Positions 39,141 to 55,231 of a DNA stretch of 64,000 bases are shown here, piece after piece (within the stretch, counting starts at the first letter, position 1; the number at the start of each line of letters is the position of its first letter). The position numbers were made by a program, and so were the translations under genes. The notes below the pieces were generated by a model, which made no database searches, was not told the origin of the DNA, and saw only the letters and a list, made by a program, of their open reading frames with translations. The stretch is from Oxytricha trifallax. Taxonomy: Eukaryota > Ciliophora > Spirotrichea > Sporadotrichida > Oxytrichidae. The stretch spans positions 186,001 to 250,000 of the forward strand of contig ARYC01017027.1 of NCBI GenBank assembly GCA_000711775.1, given 5' to 3'.

Positions 39141-39321
39141 ACTCTAAGGAAAGGCTTAAGTTCAAGGCTTGAGAGGATTTAAAAATTAACAATATACCAC
39201 TCCAAAAGTATATATTAACTTTAACACCTAATTAACATCTACCATAAAATTTTACAATATTTTGACTCTTTGTACAAATTATTCTTATACTATTAATATT
39301 AAAATTTGTAATTTTAATTAA

Positions 39322-40869
39322 TCAGAAGTTCGCTTTTAATACCTTTATTATGCCATTTTCTTTAATAGTTACAATCAATTGTTCGTTTGATGGGCAAATT
39401 TAGTTCAGTTAAAAAGCACCAAGAGTTTTAACAGTTTTAGTTCCATCTATATGAATTGTTTAGTCAGTTTGATTTTGATTGTCACTTGCAATAATGTACT
39501 TATCATATTACTCCATTCCATAAAGGAAAGTCAAAATTTTTGGATTCTAGGCAGTTTAATCACTTATTGTAAGGAGACTTAAGAAAGATAGTTTTCCTCT
39601 GTTTTTAAGTTATTTGAAAACGTTAAAATTTGGAAGTTGCTATTCAAAAGCTAGATAAATGTTCCTATTAAAGTCCATTAAACATATATAACCTCTGCTA
39701 GAGGCTATTTGAACTACACTTGTTGGAGTCTACCCACTCAAAATTATCTTTGAGCTGTTTTGCAATTAAGCGTTATATATCATAGTGTCTTATCTTGTCC
39801 CTAAAATTAAAAATGCGTTGCTTTCATTGTAATTGTCAAAGCATTAGATTTAACTTGAGGACCCAATGCTTTACTGATTTATTTGCTGGAGAAAGCTAAT
39901 TGTCTTTTGCTGCCTATCTAATTTCCATACACCCACAAAATTTTCTGACTTCGTATCAAGAGTAAATAGTATATCGTTGACTTTATCACATTTTATTTAC
40001 TCATATTGGGTTTAAACACTGCTTTGTGTAGTTTGACTCCCTGTTATAAATCTCATTTGTCTTAAAGGTTGTTGCAAATTTTACTCAAAAACTATGACAC
40101 TATCTTATTCCTGTAGCTATTAAGACTAACTCAAGGAGAGTACTTAATAGCACATTAAATTAGTTTGGGTTTGATTGAGAACTTTCCCTGTAAAAATGTC
40201 TAAAATGATGAATGCAAACTAATTGTTGACAGTCGCATGTAAAATAAGTGAATGAAGATGTAAACAACAAGCATTAATTGTCATGTGTTAATTTAATACT
40301 TAGCAAAGATCTATTGTTTATTTGTTCTCAACTAAGTGAGAATTTCTACACCTTGCTCCAAAAGTACAATTACCTTGTGGATCAGCAGTCACTTTATTAC
40401 ATAAAAATTTCTCTATAAAAATTTAAGATTAAACTATGCTTACCGCCTGAAAGATCAGAAGAACCTGCCATTCCTTATACAGAACCTCCTATTGCTTAAT
40501 CCCTAGGGTGCGTGAATCTACAATTTTGCATTGTACAAGTATCTCCTTTATTGCAAGGCTTAGAAAACCTTTTGTTTTGATCTTATTGCTAAAATTGGTC
40601 TTGAGGTTGCTGAGATCCACCAAAACTGCCAAATCCTGGACTATTTCCAATGCTAGAAGATCTTACTTAAGGATTCCCAAAAGGAGCTTGACTTGGTTAA
40701 CCAGGGTTTTAGACTTAAGAAGCTAAAATAAATAATTAATTAATTAGATATATTTACCGTCATGAGAATAGGTGCAACTAGCTCCTTTGTTGCATTAGTT
40801 TTTTAGGAAATATGTGCAAATCCTTTTTCCTTAAGGTCCTCCACCTCCAGACATACTTACGCTCCTCAT
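39322..40869 (-). CDS. CCCH zinc-finger protein with WD-like beta-propeller
   Basis: Minus strand, ATG 40869 to TGA 39322, with introns near 40730-40760 and 40390-40445. The N terminus is Gly-rich and is followed by a CCCH finger (ICTYFLKNQCNKGASCTYSH). A Gln/Ser/Gly-rich linker then leads to two more CCCH-like units (CNKGDTCTMQNCRFTH and CNKVTADPQGNCTFGARCRN followed by SH). The remaining about 330 residues alternate short beta segments (DILFTLDTKSENFVGVWKLD; YICLMDFNRNIYLAFEQQ; IIASDNQNQTDQTIHIDG) as in a degenerate WD40 propeller. The combination fits plant/protist ZFWD-type RNA-binding proteins. RNA binding is expected from the fingers. Confidence 0.75.
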
Positions 40870-40912
40870 TTTATTAAGTTAAATAATTATACTTCTCAAT
40901 AATATATTTTCA

Positions 40913-41319
40913 ATTATTGTAGAAATACATTTGAATTTGGAAAATTAATTAAAATTAAATTAATAATAAATCAAAATCGTGGCAATTAAAGTTGACTAAA
41001 TTAAACAATCTTGGGCTCATTCGATAGAGAATTCAAAATTAGCTGGATTTTACTATTTACGGTACTATTTTATCGCATCCCTGGAGCGAGTTAACTTGAG
41101 CTTCTTAATTCATTTAATTTACCTCACATTAAAGTCAAGTTAACTCGCTCCTGGAATGCAATAAAATATTACCGCCAATAATAAAGTCCATCTAATTTTG
41201 AATTTTATCAAATGAGCCCTAGATCGTTTAAATTGGCCAGCTTTAACTGCCACGATTTTGATTTATTATAAATTTAATTTTAATTAATTTTCTAAATTCA
41301 AATGTATTTCTACAATAAT
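40913..41319. repeat. Imperfect inverted repeat, about 195-bp arms (MITE-like)
   Basis: Outer ends ATTATTGTAGAAATA (40913 on) and its reverse complement (to 41319) begin arms that pair for about 195 bp with scattered mismatches. Matching internal blocks include GCGAGTTAACTTGA near 41085-41100 and its complement near 41135-41150. The loop is short. It lies 44 bp upstream of the start codon of the CCCH gene. No coding capacity. Confidence 0.85.
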
Positions 41320-42451
41320 GAATGATCTTTTCTTCAAATATGAACATATATTATATTATTTATTTTGTATATTTGATGATTAGCATTAGACTACGATATA
41401 TTAATAATTTAATCGAACACACTTCAGATCATCATTTATGATGAAATTTAGGATTCGCTAGTTAATTACTATAATGTTTAATTTTGACTAGTTTGTTTTC
41501 TTTGCTACTTTTTTGCAGATAACTACCTTTTCCCCCTTTACATTTATTAATAACTATTCCTATTTATATGATCAGATTATTGCAATAACGAATCTCTAGC
41601 AGTTTAGTATTGCTAGTATTACTCATCATGCATCAAACTACTTCTCTGCAGTTCTTTCTAAGAATATTAACTGTCCCTGAAATTATTCATACCGTAGTTT
41701 GCAGAATTTTATTAGACCATATAGTTTAGTTACTCTTACTATTGTTACTATTACTCTTGCTTATCTTAAGAAGCTTGTTTCTACAGAGCTTTGCGTTACT
41801 CCAATTTGTAAATTAGGTACACCACTGAAATCGAAATAAAGATTAAGCTGTAAGACACTATGAAAGTTATGAACACAGCACATCATATCTCATGGATTTC
41901 TTAATGGTGATGGGATTATAACACATCGGTTAGATTTATTAGTTAATTCAGAGAATTTTAAGCAAGCATTTATTTATGATACAATTAATTGTCTTCTTAG
42001 TAAGTTCCACAAAAGTCCATGTTATTCAGATTATTATAATTATAATCAAATTAAATCATTTTTAATTATTTATCTAAACTTTAATATTTGATTAAAATGT
42101 TTAAATTACATCAAATAAAAGATTAATGAGCTAAAATTACTGTATGTGTGACTATATATGGTTCAGTTCCTGTATTCAATTTAATTAATAGTCACAATCA
42201 TCTCTGATTACTCCCTGAGTTTATCTAACTAATATATTATTTAGAAATATAAAAGAAGTTTTGTCTTGTAGAGCTGATGGTAGATCCCAATGAAAGTAAA
42301 ACATAATTAATGTGCAAGCAAAGTGTCAATGACTGCATTGTAAAATTAAATATATATAAATAAAGTCTTTTCACTTAATCAATAGTGCCCTTAGGAAGAA
42401 TTCTTGACCATGACAAAGACATTCTAAAATGTTTAAGACCTAGATTAGCAA
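41320..42451. other. Uncertain stretch with weak coding signals
   Basis: Between 41550 and 41990 both strands show open frames. The minus strand has Ser/Asn-rich peptide (KISKSNSNNSKSNQ) and the plus strand a Leu-rich one. Neither is clearly real. The remainder is AT-rich without visible features. Confidence 0.3.
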
Positions 42452-42889
42452 TCATTTGTAGTGATTTTAATATAATTCATAAAGCAAAGTCGTCTGGGAA
42501 ATCTCTTACTTTAATTGTTTAAAATCTTCTCTAGGACTTGGGAAAGAGACTTGTTGTGGAAGTGTATATTCTACTTTATTTGAAATGACATCTAATAATA
42601 AGTTCTCAATTGATTGAATGAATTTATCATAAATTTTATCCTTAATCATTCTTTGTTTCACTATGTCTGAAACTCCACCAAGAATGGCAAGCACTGTTAA
42701 CTAATTAAAATCATAAAGAGATACTTCCTTTCCTGATTTGCTGATTGAATCAACGCTTCCATATTAAGTTTAAGCTGCAGGACCTGAAATCATATAGTGA
42801 TGCCACACTGTGGCGATTGGCTTATTAGTTAAAAATACACCTGCAATAGATGAAATATCAATTAACTCATTCCCTTCAGCATTAACATC
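42452..42889 (-). CDS. Coding fragment of an unrecognised protein (C-terminal segment)
   Basis: A continuous minus-strand frame ending at TGA 42452 reads from ...DVNAEGNELIDISSIAG through TNKPIATVWHHYMISG to a helical, basic end (YDKFIQSIENLLLDVISN). Composition and codons look genuine. The segment is bounded on its upstream side by the telomere-like 15-mer at 42890-42904, so it is probably an MDS whose upstream partner lies elsewhere. No family recognised. Confidence 0.5.
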
Positions 42890-43771
42890 ATCAAAACCCC
42901 TTTAGTTGTTTTGTATCTGTTTTGATATTTATGGACTTTGTTGGGATTAGGGTATTTTATTTAAGGGGAGAAAATTTCCACGCCTTCGGATATTTTCTGT
43001 ATCCAAATTTTGTTATGCAATTAAGGGGAAAGTGTCTTGCCCCTACTGAAATTTCCTGAACCATAAATTAAATTTTTTATTTAAATCAATTTTTAGAAAT
43101 CTAAATCAACATCTATGAACAAATTTGCTTATTTAAATCTCAATTAACTCTCATATCTCTAGAAATATTCAATTTATTGACAAAAATTACATTAATTTTA
43201 ATTAAAACAATAAGATTTTTAATTAGCAATGAGTCATGGAATATTTGTAAATCATGAATTTATATTTTAAAGTAGGTTGCTTAATATAACGGGAAAAATA
43301 TTGAATATATATATATAATATGTTTCTTCTATAATTATTTGCAAATAAAAGATATTATAATTTTTGGGTAAGGAAACTAACCCCCACCCATTTGATAAAA
43401 TTAATATTTTCATCAAATATAGCAATTTTAGTAAATTTAAAGTAACATATTAATAATATGAAAATATTCAAGTTTTATCTATGAGTAATCCAACATATCA
43501 TTTGTTCGAATTTAATTCCCAAAAAATAAAATTACTATAATTTTAAATAAATAATTTAAAATGATAATAAATCTTAAAACCAAAATATAATTATTTAAAA
43601 GCATAATTCAATTCCCCAACAACACATTTCATTCAAAACATATCTCATACTACTGAAGGGTTTTTGGTCTTCTTATTTGATATTATAATAATTGTTAATA
43701 ATAGAGTACATTTTTAATTAAGTTGAAATGATTTAATGAAATTAGGTTTGATTTTGAGTTAAATTAATCAA

Positions 43772-47205
<3,434 letters not shown>

Positions 47206-47535
47206 ACTATAAATCTCTAAGTCTACAAGAAGTAAAATCTTTTCTTTATCTATATATACAATAGCTTTTAAAGGTGTTATTCCCTTTAAACCATTGAAAA
47301 ATCAATTAAAAATATAAAAAGAAGAGATGCTTCACAATTTAGTCGAATAACTTGCCGTAGTTTTTAATTTTATAAGAATTATAAGTGATTTTTTTTTGTA
47401 AGCTTGCCTATTTTCCTTTAGGATTATAAAATATCAGATCGTCATGGATTTTACAGAAATTTAAAAGATATAATCTCATCATAAATTTTAAACAAGTAAT
47501 TTGAATTGACAAAATGCACTGTTACTGCTTTAGTT
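47206..47535. other. AT-rich intergenic stretch
   Basis: Spacer between two minus-strand genes. No gene seen. Confidence 0.5.
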
Positions 47536-48582
47536 TCAAATTTCAGATAAAGAGAGACTTCTTAATAATATATTGATCTATATATTAGCATTTGATGATA
47601 GAGTAGAAGTAGTTTTTTGTATTTGTTCTATTTCATATTGATTTTTTAAGGCTTCACTGTCGAAGAAAGGCATGAATATATTATCAACTAAATTCAGTTT
47701 TTATTTCTAAATCATTTATTAGGAGATTAATATTTATTTAGAAAAATTATTGTTAAATTAATTTAATTTCATATTTGAAGAAATAAATTAATTAAATTGA
47801 ATCTGATAACCTTATTAAATTTAAATCAAAATATTATAATTAAAATGCAAAAAACTCTTGCAAAAAAACTAATTACCCATTTAATCTCTAGGTAAATCAG
47901 CATGCAAAAGCATCATCTATTCGTAAAGTGCCCCTCCATTTTCGTTTATTTATAAGAGCATCTTGGTTTCTAGGTTTTTCCATTTTTATATTAACTCCAA
48001 TTCATTTGAGTATTTAGTTTGAAGCACATCGACTAAACCATAGACAGCCCAAAAAACTTAAGCATTTTCACTGACTGAGGCCTTCTTTTAGGCAGGCTCA
48101 ACGTGATGATGAACGTGCATTTGAGGTAAGAGTCCTTCAAATTCTGGATGCGCTAGTGAGAAGCTCTCATAAGTGTGAATCTTCTTTGAGATAATCTCAA
48201 GAGCCTCTTCTTTCGAGTAAATCATTTCAGTGTTGTTATCTCCATTTAGAGTTTTAGCAAGCATAGCAAGATGTATGGCTTCATTAGAAGCAGAAGTATA
48301 TCTGTTTGGTTAGCCTGATGGCATGCCTGTTTTCTCATCAATCCTTTACCCTTCAAGAGTCAACCCAGTTTACAACATAAAATAAATAATTAAACGAGTT
48401 TTGTGGTCGAAGGCGATTTCTTTGAAGAACTTGGCTTCTTAAGAAATGACTTTCTGTAAATAATCTTCTCTGACTTGAAGGTTATTCATCAAATCAGATT
48501 TTGTGTAGGATCCTGTAAATCTACAAGATTAATCCGCAAAAGCTACTGTGGTTAACAGCAACGCGCAAGCTAAGATTCTCAT
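47536..48582 (-). CDS. Secreted hypothetical protein
   Basis: Minus strand from ATG 48582. The first 16 residues, MRILACALLLTTVAFA, form a clear signal peptide followed by DQSCRFTGSY. The mature part is hydrophilic with the segment EGQRIDEKTGMPSGQPNRYT and a likely structured motif, HVHHHVEP. The frame is open to about 47865. There it meets an AT-rich stretch (probably an IES at about 47700-47860), after which FFDSEALKNQYEIEQIQKTT leads to TGA 47536. An interruption near 48380-48400 is possible. No family recognised. Secretion to the phagosome or outside is inferred from the signal peptide. Confidence 0.6.
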
Positions 48583-49748
48583 ATAATATTAATTAATAAT
48601 AATATCTATAATGCCATATCAAAAATAGAGGAGTATGAGAATAATTAAGATATTTTAGCTATAAATTTTAATAATATTTGATTACAAAGTTAATATTTTA
48701 AAAATTTAATTCAAAAATTAGAATGATAAAAAATAATTTATAATTTTATTTTTAAAAACTATCTAAATAATTTTTATCTCTTCTTCAAAATTTAGGCATA
48801 TAATTAATATTAAATAAATCGACCCTAATATTAAAATTTATATGATTTTCTTATTATACTTAATATCTACCTTTTAAATTATTACTTCTCCTTATTCATC
48901 TAAGATATGAATATTATTTTGAAAATAAAAAATTATCAGATAATAAATTGACACAGAATATAGATTTAATATATTTTATTTTAAGCAATAATTAAAAATT
49001 GTTTTTTATATTAATATATGGTTTTAAATTGTATAGTGTTTTTAAGGGGTTAATAATGTGAAGGAATAATTTATAAGCTATTGAGGTTGGAAAATGTAAA
49101 AAGATAAAAATTGGTTAATCAATTACAGTTTAAATTTTATATGTAAAAAAAAATTAATTCAGTATTGAATAATAAGTTCTAATGGACTTTTAAATTTAAA
49201 TTTTCTATTATTTTTGAATTAGACTATTCTATAGGTTTTCCAAATGGCATCAGATCCCAAAACTTTCATCCTGATTGTATTCCCACAATATGCCAATTTA
49301 TTTGATAATAATTTATGCAAGGGTTTTAATTGATATCTTTATTACTTATCGATATAATTATTTTTCAATAATTTTAGGGTTTTTGGATGGAATTGAAATT
49401 TATTGGTGAATACAATTTATATTCTATTTTAGTCATCTCAAATATATTTATTTAATTCTAATGTCAAATTTATCAAACTTGCTTAAATGGAATCATTTTA
49501 TTAAAGTAAGTTTTGAAAAATATATATGTTAATAATAATCTTAGAATAATAGATAAAAATATTAAACATAATTTGTTTTTCAAGTCACAAAGAAATAAAA
49601 TTTATCCAAATTTTATTTTATAACCCTAATTTAATTAATTTGCGGAAACTTTTTTATAAAATTTATATTCATGTTTTATATTTTCATTTATATAATCATA
49701 GTATTTCTATATTAACTTAAATAAAAATTATAAATATATTAATTAAAA
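48583..49748. other. AT-rich intergenic stretch
   Basis: About 1.2 kb of highly AT-rich DNA between divergent genes. No coding frame, repeat or RNA gene could be supported. Confidence 0.5.
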
Positions 49749-50603
49749 ATGGGAAAACACGATAAAGAAAGAAAACGATCCAGGTAAAGGGATGACTCTT
49801 AAGGAGACAGAAGAGACAAGAGATAATGTAGATCTATTTCTAAGGATTCTTGGGGATCAAATAAAAATGATAGAGATACCAAATATATTGATAAAAAGCA
49901 CACATCGAAAAGAGAGTAAGATTATAAAAATCATTATAATTACTATAGTAGGAGGGATTCATCATCGTAATCAGACAGGCGTCATAAAAGGTCAAGATCA
50001 AGAGATAGAAATGAGAGAAAATATAGAGACGACAAGGGATATAAAAGAGATGATCGAAATAGGAGAGATAATAGGGACTATAAATAAGGAGACAGCAGTA
50101 GTAATGCCAAAGCTATGACTAGAGAAGAAATGATTAGACTAGAGCAAGAAAAAAGACGCAAAGATAGAGATGGCAAGAGTGCAGGAGCAACTGCGGGTGT
50201 TGATAAATCAAGTAGAGACACTTACTGGAACAGACATAAAAGCGATAGTTTCGATTCTTATAAGTCACCTGAAAGGGTGGGTGGCGATAAATCAGATTAT
50301 AAGAGAGATGATAAACTAAAATCAACAAAGCATAATGATTCCTCAAAAACAACTTCTTAATAACCACCATAATAGCAAAGCAAGGTAGTTTAAGCCAAAG
50401 ATTTAGAGGAAATTGACGAGTAAGATATCGCAAGTATGTTTGGGTTTGCTGGCTTTGACACAACCAAGGGCAAAGATCATCAGGATTAAGCTGAAGAAGC
50501 TGTATATAAATAATTTATTATGAAGAGAGACCATAGACAATTTATGAATAAAAAACCTGGAGTAAGTAAGTAGTCTGTTATGCAACCTTCCCCATTTATG
50601 TGA
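49749..50603 (+). CDS. SNRNP27: U4/U6.U5 tri-snRNP protein, SNRNP27 family
   Basis: A spliceosome component. The frame is uninterrupted, ATG 49749 to TGA 50601, 284 residues. The N-terminal two thirds are Arg/Lys/Asp/Ser-rich and RS-like (RRHKRSRSRDRNERKYRDD). The conserved C-terminal module follows: IDEQDIASMFGFAGFDTTKG, then KDH...AVYKQF and KRDHRQFMNKKPGVSK. This matches the human SNRNP27 C terminus, where DEDI...MGFGSFDTTKGK precedes KRKYRQYMNR. No introns or IESs. It is followed after about 170 bp by the RPA2 gene on the same strand. Confidence 0.9.
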
Positions 50604-50774
50604 AAATATTCTTTAAATTCATGAGGAATTATTATCAGCTTAATTAATTTCATTAATTCATTGATAAATAGAGGTATAATTTTTGTAAGAAATATTAAGG
50701 CGTAGCAAATATTCAGTAAATTTAATACAATTCTCCCACTATTATTAAGCTTTATTATATTCAAAAATATTAGC

Positions 50775-52553
50775 ATGTTTTCAGATAGAGGAAACGGAGG
50801 TGCTGGGCAGGGGTCTCATTTCTAACAGAATAACAACGACAATTTCTACTAAAATTAGTAAAATAGCTACAACAACAGCCAAGGCAATAATAAAAGCTTC
50901 TATTCTTGAAACTTTTAAAGAAATTATAGCAACGACTATGGCAATAATAATAATAGCAACAATGCGGAATAAACCAATAATTTCTCAAGTGGCATGTCTC
51001 AAAGATCAAATAACTACAACCAGAAAAGGTATGGGCAATATAACAGTTTTAAGGGTGGTGGCGGAGGTTAAAGATTTAATAATTATGGAGGAGCTCAATA
51101 AGATCGATTTAATGGAAACAATAATTAAAACAGCAATTTTAACAATAATTAACAAGCATTCTCGCCATTCAAGAGTAATAACCCAGCCTATCAAGAAATT
51201 AGTGCCATTCAGACAGGTAACAATAATAACTAAAAGGAAGCTTTATCTCACAATGAAAATTAAGCAACTTCGAATTAGTTTTACAATCCTTTCAATCATA
51301 GTATTCCATCTATAAAATAGAAGCCACCCTAGTCTCATGCTGAATACAGTTAGTAAGTGAAGAAATCAAAAATTTTTGTTCCTGTTACATTGAAAATGGT
51401 CCAAGAATGTGGGGCAAGACATGATGATGTATGTGAATTTGACGGTGATGTTATTTGTAATATTGTAGTTTTGGGGAGATTAATTCAAAAAAGAACTGAG
51501 CCTTAAAGAACTTAATTTGAAATCAATGATACCACAAGCAGTTTCAGAATCCTTTTTTATCATAAAAGTGAGTCGGAGCAACCAGAAATGATTAGAAAAT
51601 TAAATGCCAAGCCATTGCAAGATTACGTGAAGATTTTTGGCTAGATTTAGGTATTTAAAGATTAGAAAGCTATTATTGGTGCATTTATAAGGCAAGTTAA
51701 CAGTTCAGATGAAATAACAAATCATTTCTTGTCTGTATTTACGTCCCATTAAATCAGGAAAAATGGAGCACTTAAACCAAGTGACTTAGGCATAGAACCT
51801 GCTCCTAGGGTATACTCATAAGGTGGGTAGAGTACTGCATACAATAGCAATTAAGTAAGTAATGATTAACAAATGTGGACTAATAGCTAAAACAGAAAAG
51901 AGAGTTACTTTGAGTAAAAATGCAACTACTAGAACAAAGGTCAATCCCCAATTAATAAACAAGAATATCAGAGTAATAGATAGTACAGTGGGAATAATTA
52001 TCATTCTAACCAAAATAGCAGCAACAGTGGAGGAGGATATAATTATAGCTAATACACTAAGAATTAGTAGTTTTAGTAATCTTAAAATTCTGGTACACCT
52101 CGAACTTTCAATAATATTTTGAGCAACAGCTATAACAAAGATACCTAATCAAATTAGAATAGAGTTTTCAATGACTCCTATAGCAACAATTAGTCAACTT
52201 ATTGCTCAAATAAAAATTCTCCACACTTCGGTCCATCATCTGGTTAGGACATTATGAAGCCATAAAATCATATGTAGCCACCATAATTTAACTGAACAAG
52301 AGAAGAATACCAAAAAGATGAAGAGACAAAGTACTTGATATTTAGCTTAATAAAGAAACTGGCTGATAAACATAACAATGGAAATTCTTAAAATACAACA
52401 TAAAGGCAAGTTAAATATGATGATTTGGTGTTTATGAGTTCTAGTATATGTGATTAGATCAAGCTTGAAGAAATGTTACAGAAATTGGTTAAGATACAAT
52501 AGATTAGAGTTTCAAAAGATGATAATGGGCAGAAAGTTATCTTTATTGTTTGA
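50775..52553 (+). CDS. RPA2: Replication protein A 32-kDa subunit (RPA2)
   Basis: Single-strand DNA binding protein of replication and repair. ATG 50775 starts an Asn/Gln/Gly-rich N terminus (about 190 residues). The OB fold follows, with FVPVTLKMVQECGARHDD, VVLGRLIQKRTEPQRTQFEI, FRILFYHKSE and VKIFGQIQVFKDQKAIIGAF. A Gln/Asn-rich linker leads to a winged-helix C terminus (KLEEMLQKLVKIQQIRVSKD) ending at TGA 52551. A 24-bp IES at 50893 removes one in-frame TGA. A second TGA at 52293-52295 separates linker and winged helix without an obvious insert. The long Asn/Gln-rich N terminus and linker make it larger than typical RPA2. Confidence 0.9.
50893..50916. other. IES, 24 bp, pointer AAAG
   Basis: AAAG at 50893-50896 and 50917-50920 encloses an in-frame TGA. 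Removal keeps the frame (QGNNKRNYSNDYGNN) in the RPA2 N terminus. The insert itself is partly palindromic (CTTTTAAAG at its end). Confidence 0.7.
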
Positions 52554-52668
52554 GTAATTTAAATAATTTCATAATTCATTTATTTCCAACATCAAATTTA
52601 ACATGTTGACTTTTAAATTTGGACAAAAGAATAGTTATTAATAACAAATTGATTAGATATAACTTCTC

Positions 52669-55092
52669 TCAAAGTTAGTTGAGAATATCATTTTCCACTT
52701 CCCCTTCACTAAGTAAATTGTAGTCATCGTCTTTATTAATTGAGTCTGTCTAAAGCCTATTGTGCACTTTATAAAGTTCCTGTTCATTCAATACTCTTAT
52801 CTGCATATCACTTGAAATATCATTGAACTTATTCACACTTCCATCTTCTAATCCAAAATTTTGCTGCTGTTACTATTGTTGCAAGTTATTAGCATTTGCA
52901 CTATCTGCTTCCTCCTCTTCATCATAGTAATATTCCTCTTCTCTATCTATATTGATATCGTTATCATTGAATTGCTGAGTAATTTGATGGTTTGAGTTTA
53001 AGATGCTGCCTTTCTGATTCGATTACATTATTCCTGAAGAAGCTAAATTACTATTTGCTGCAGTGTATTATGATGGGCCTGTCCCCAAACTTTATCTTCC
53101 GCTATTAAAACCAAAATTATATGTAATTATAAGATAAACCTCCATGAGAGATGTTTTTGAAGTTAGCATTACCTTTCATGCTGTTGTTATAATTGTTGGT
53201 ATTGACATACTCTAATTCATCTTATTCAGTCAGTACAACTTATTGTTATAAACCAGTATCATCATTGTTTTCTTAATGAAATTGATTGATACCTTCTTCA
53301 TCTGCCTAAGCATCGCACATCATAATCTTGAACACTCTTCCATTAGAAACTAAAATAAAATATTAGAGTCTTAGAAATAGAGTTCCTCACTTGGATCAGT
53401 TATCTTTTCAAGTAGTGGCTATAGAGCTTGTTCAATACCATCATATTTATTATTGTCACTAGCACTGTCTTGTCTACTATGCGAGCTTATTCTATGAATT
53501 GGGCTCTTAATCAAGTCATTTTGTTGAATCGCATTAAGAGAATTGCTTCTGGCAGATATCATATTTTCTCCATCATGAATATTCTTTTAAGACTGACATT
53601 ATGAAAGTGTTGATGACTTAAGCATTAAATCTTTCTAAGTCATCATATTTGCAAAGTCTTATTTTAATTAGTCAATCACTGAAAGTAACTCTTCTTGCCT
53701 GACCTTAAATTCTTCTCTCTCTTTTTCAATCAATACTTTACAAGGCAAGCAATAACCAGAGGGAGATTGAATTGGGCTTTTTATCTATAAATTTTCTAAA
53801 ATAGCTTCAGACGGTTATTTTGACATTTGAGATTAGCCTTTCTAGTTTCCATACTTAGAGCTTGATTCGTTTTTGAAAATATCTAAATCGTGAATATCTA
53901 AGTCTGCAGTCATGAATGATACCTAAGAATTATCAAATAGATTGTTGTTATGAAGTAGATAAGCTCTTTAGTCATTAAGCTTTTGATTGAGAGATTTCCC
54001 ATACCCTACAAATTCATCAAGCTTCGTACTTTATTGAGAAATGACATCAACAAGCATTTGTTTATGCATTTATATCAATTCCTGTTGATCTGATATTTAC
54101 TCCTTCAAATATTAGTTTTCTCTTTGTATGTGATCCACCACTTCTTTTAGCATTTTATTATGAGATAGTGATAGCATATTAGGATAAGAGTCTAAAATAG
54201 CCTCTTCTTTTGGATTGAATATCAGAAGTGATTCTGATCCACCGTTTGAAGCAATAAGTTAAGGGTTGATGTGTCTACTTTGTTAGGACTACCTTAAAGT
54301 TGGATTGATCATATCCTAATCTTATATAGGCTTCATATTGTAAATTTTATTACTTCTGTCTGTTTTTTACTGTGGTACTTGAATTTACTATGTTTTTAAA
54401 TTAAATTGCGAGTCACTCTTTTGCATTTATTATAGCTTTTCCTATTCAATTAACTGACTTTTATCTTTAAATTCAGCACCAGGTTCGAAAAACAGTGAAT
54501 TCTATAACTTTGACAAATATGAAAGATCTTTATCTGATTCATTATTTTATAGATGCTATAATTGCTATAGATCTGTTGGATTTAGCTCTTTATTGGTGAG
54601 AGATGACTATTTACTCTATTAATCAAATGCTCTTTTCTTATTTAACCAGTTCTCTAAATTGTTATTTGTTCTAGCTGAATTTACTTGCTTATCATTCCTC
54701 TGGTTGACAATCTTCTTCACATCCCTCAAAGCATCTTTATTTACTTGATTTTGATTAGTGGAAGATTCATTATCGTTGTTTGAATCAGAAGGTGCTTAAC
54801 TTTGAACTCCAGCTCTCTCTGTTTTTGAACTTTTTCTGCTTTTCTGAATTTGATTTTAGTGATTAGCATCACCATTGTCTCTTCTGGTGCGTCTTGACCT
54901 ATGAGAGGATCTAGCTGAAATGCCAGGACCAACTCCTCCCATATCATTTTACTATGACTATAGATAGGAATCATTGCTAATAGTAAAGAGTGAAGAAGTG
55001 TCTTTGAAAGAAGCAAGACCATTAGACACCTTCGGGATGTCTCCTCCACCTGATAGATTATCAGCAATTTATTATTGGGTTTTTGCTTACAT
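52669..55092 (-). CDS. Long Gln/Asn/Ser-rich coiled-coil protein
   Basis: Minus strand, ATG 55092 to TGA 52669, about 770 residues with interruptions near 53350-53395 and 53105-53155 (short introns or IESs). It begins MQAKTQQQIADNLSGGGDIP and has an Arg/Ser-rich patch (SARSSHRSRRTRRDN). Coiled-coil segments include VVDHIQRENQYLKEQISDQQ and KVLIEKEREEFKVRQEELLS. It ends with an acidic, Gln-rich tail (REEEYYYDEEEEADS). A pair CLPCK precedes the second coiled coil. The architecture suggests a cytoskeletal or basal-body scaffold, but no family is recognised. Confidence 0.6.
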
Positions 55093-55231
55093 TTGCAGTT
55101 ATAATTATAAATTATATTGTTAAAAATTAATTATTGCTACTTCTCAATAAAATTTAAATTATCTCACACAGATAACTTTAGTTTTCATAATCATTTTATA
55201 ATTTAATTAAATTTACAATAGAAAATTACAA

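Noticed and set aside
38764..39147. Glu/Thr-rich 127-codon frame
   Set aside because: It is a frame-shifted reading of the Arg/Ser/Asp repeats of the SR protein.
50800..51315. 171-codon plus-strand frame inside the RPA2 N terminus
   Set aside because: It is the shifted frame of the Asn/Gln-rich region; the RPA2 frame continues into the OB fold, whereas this one does not.
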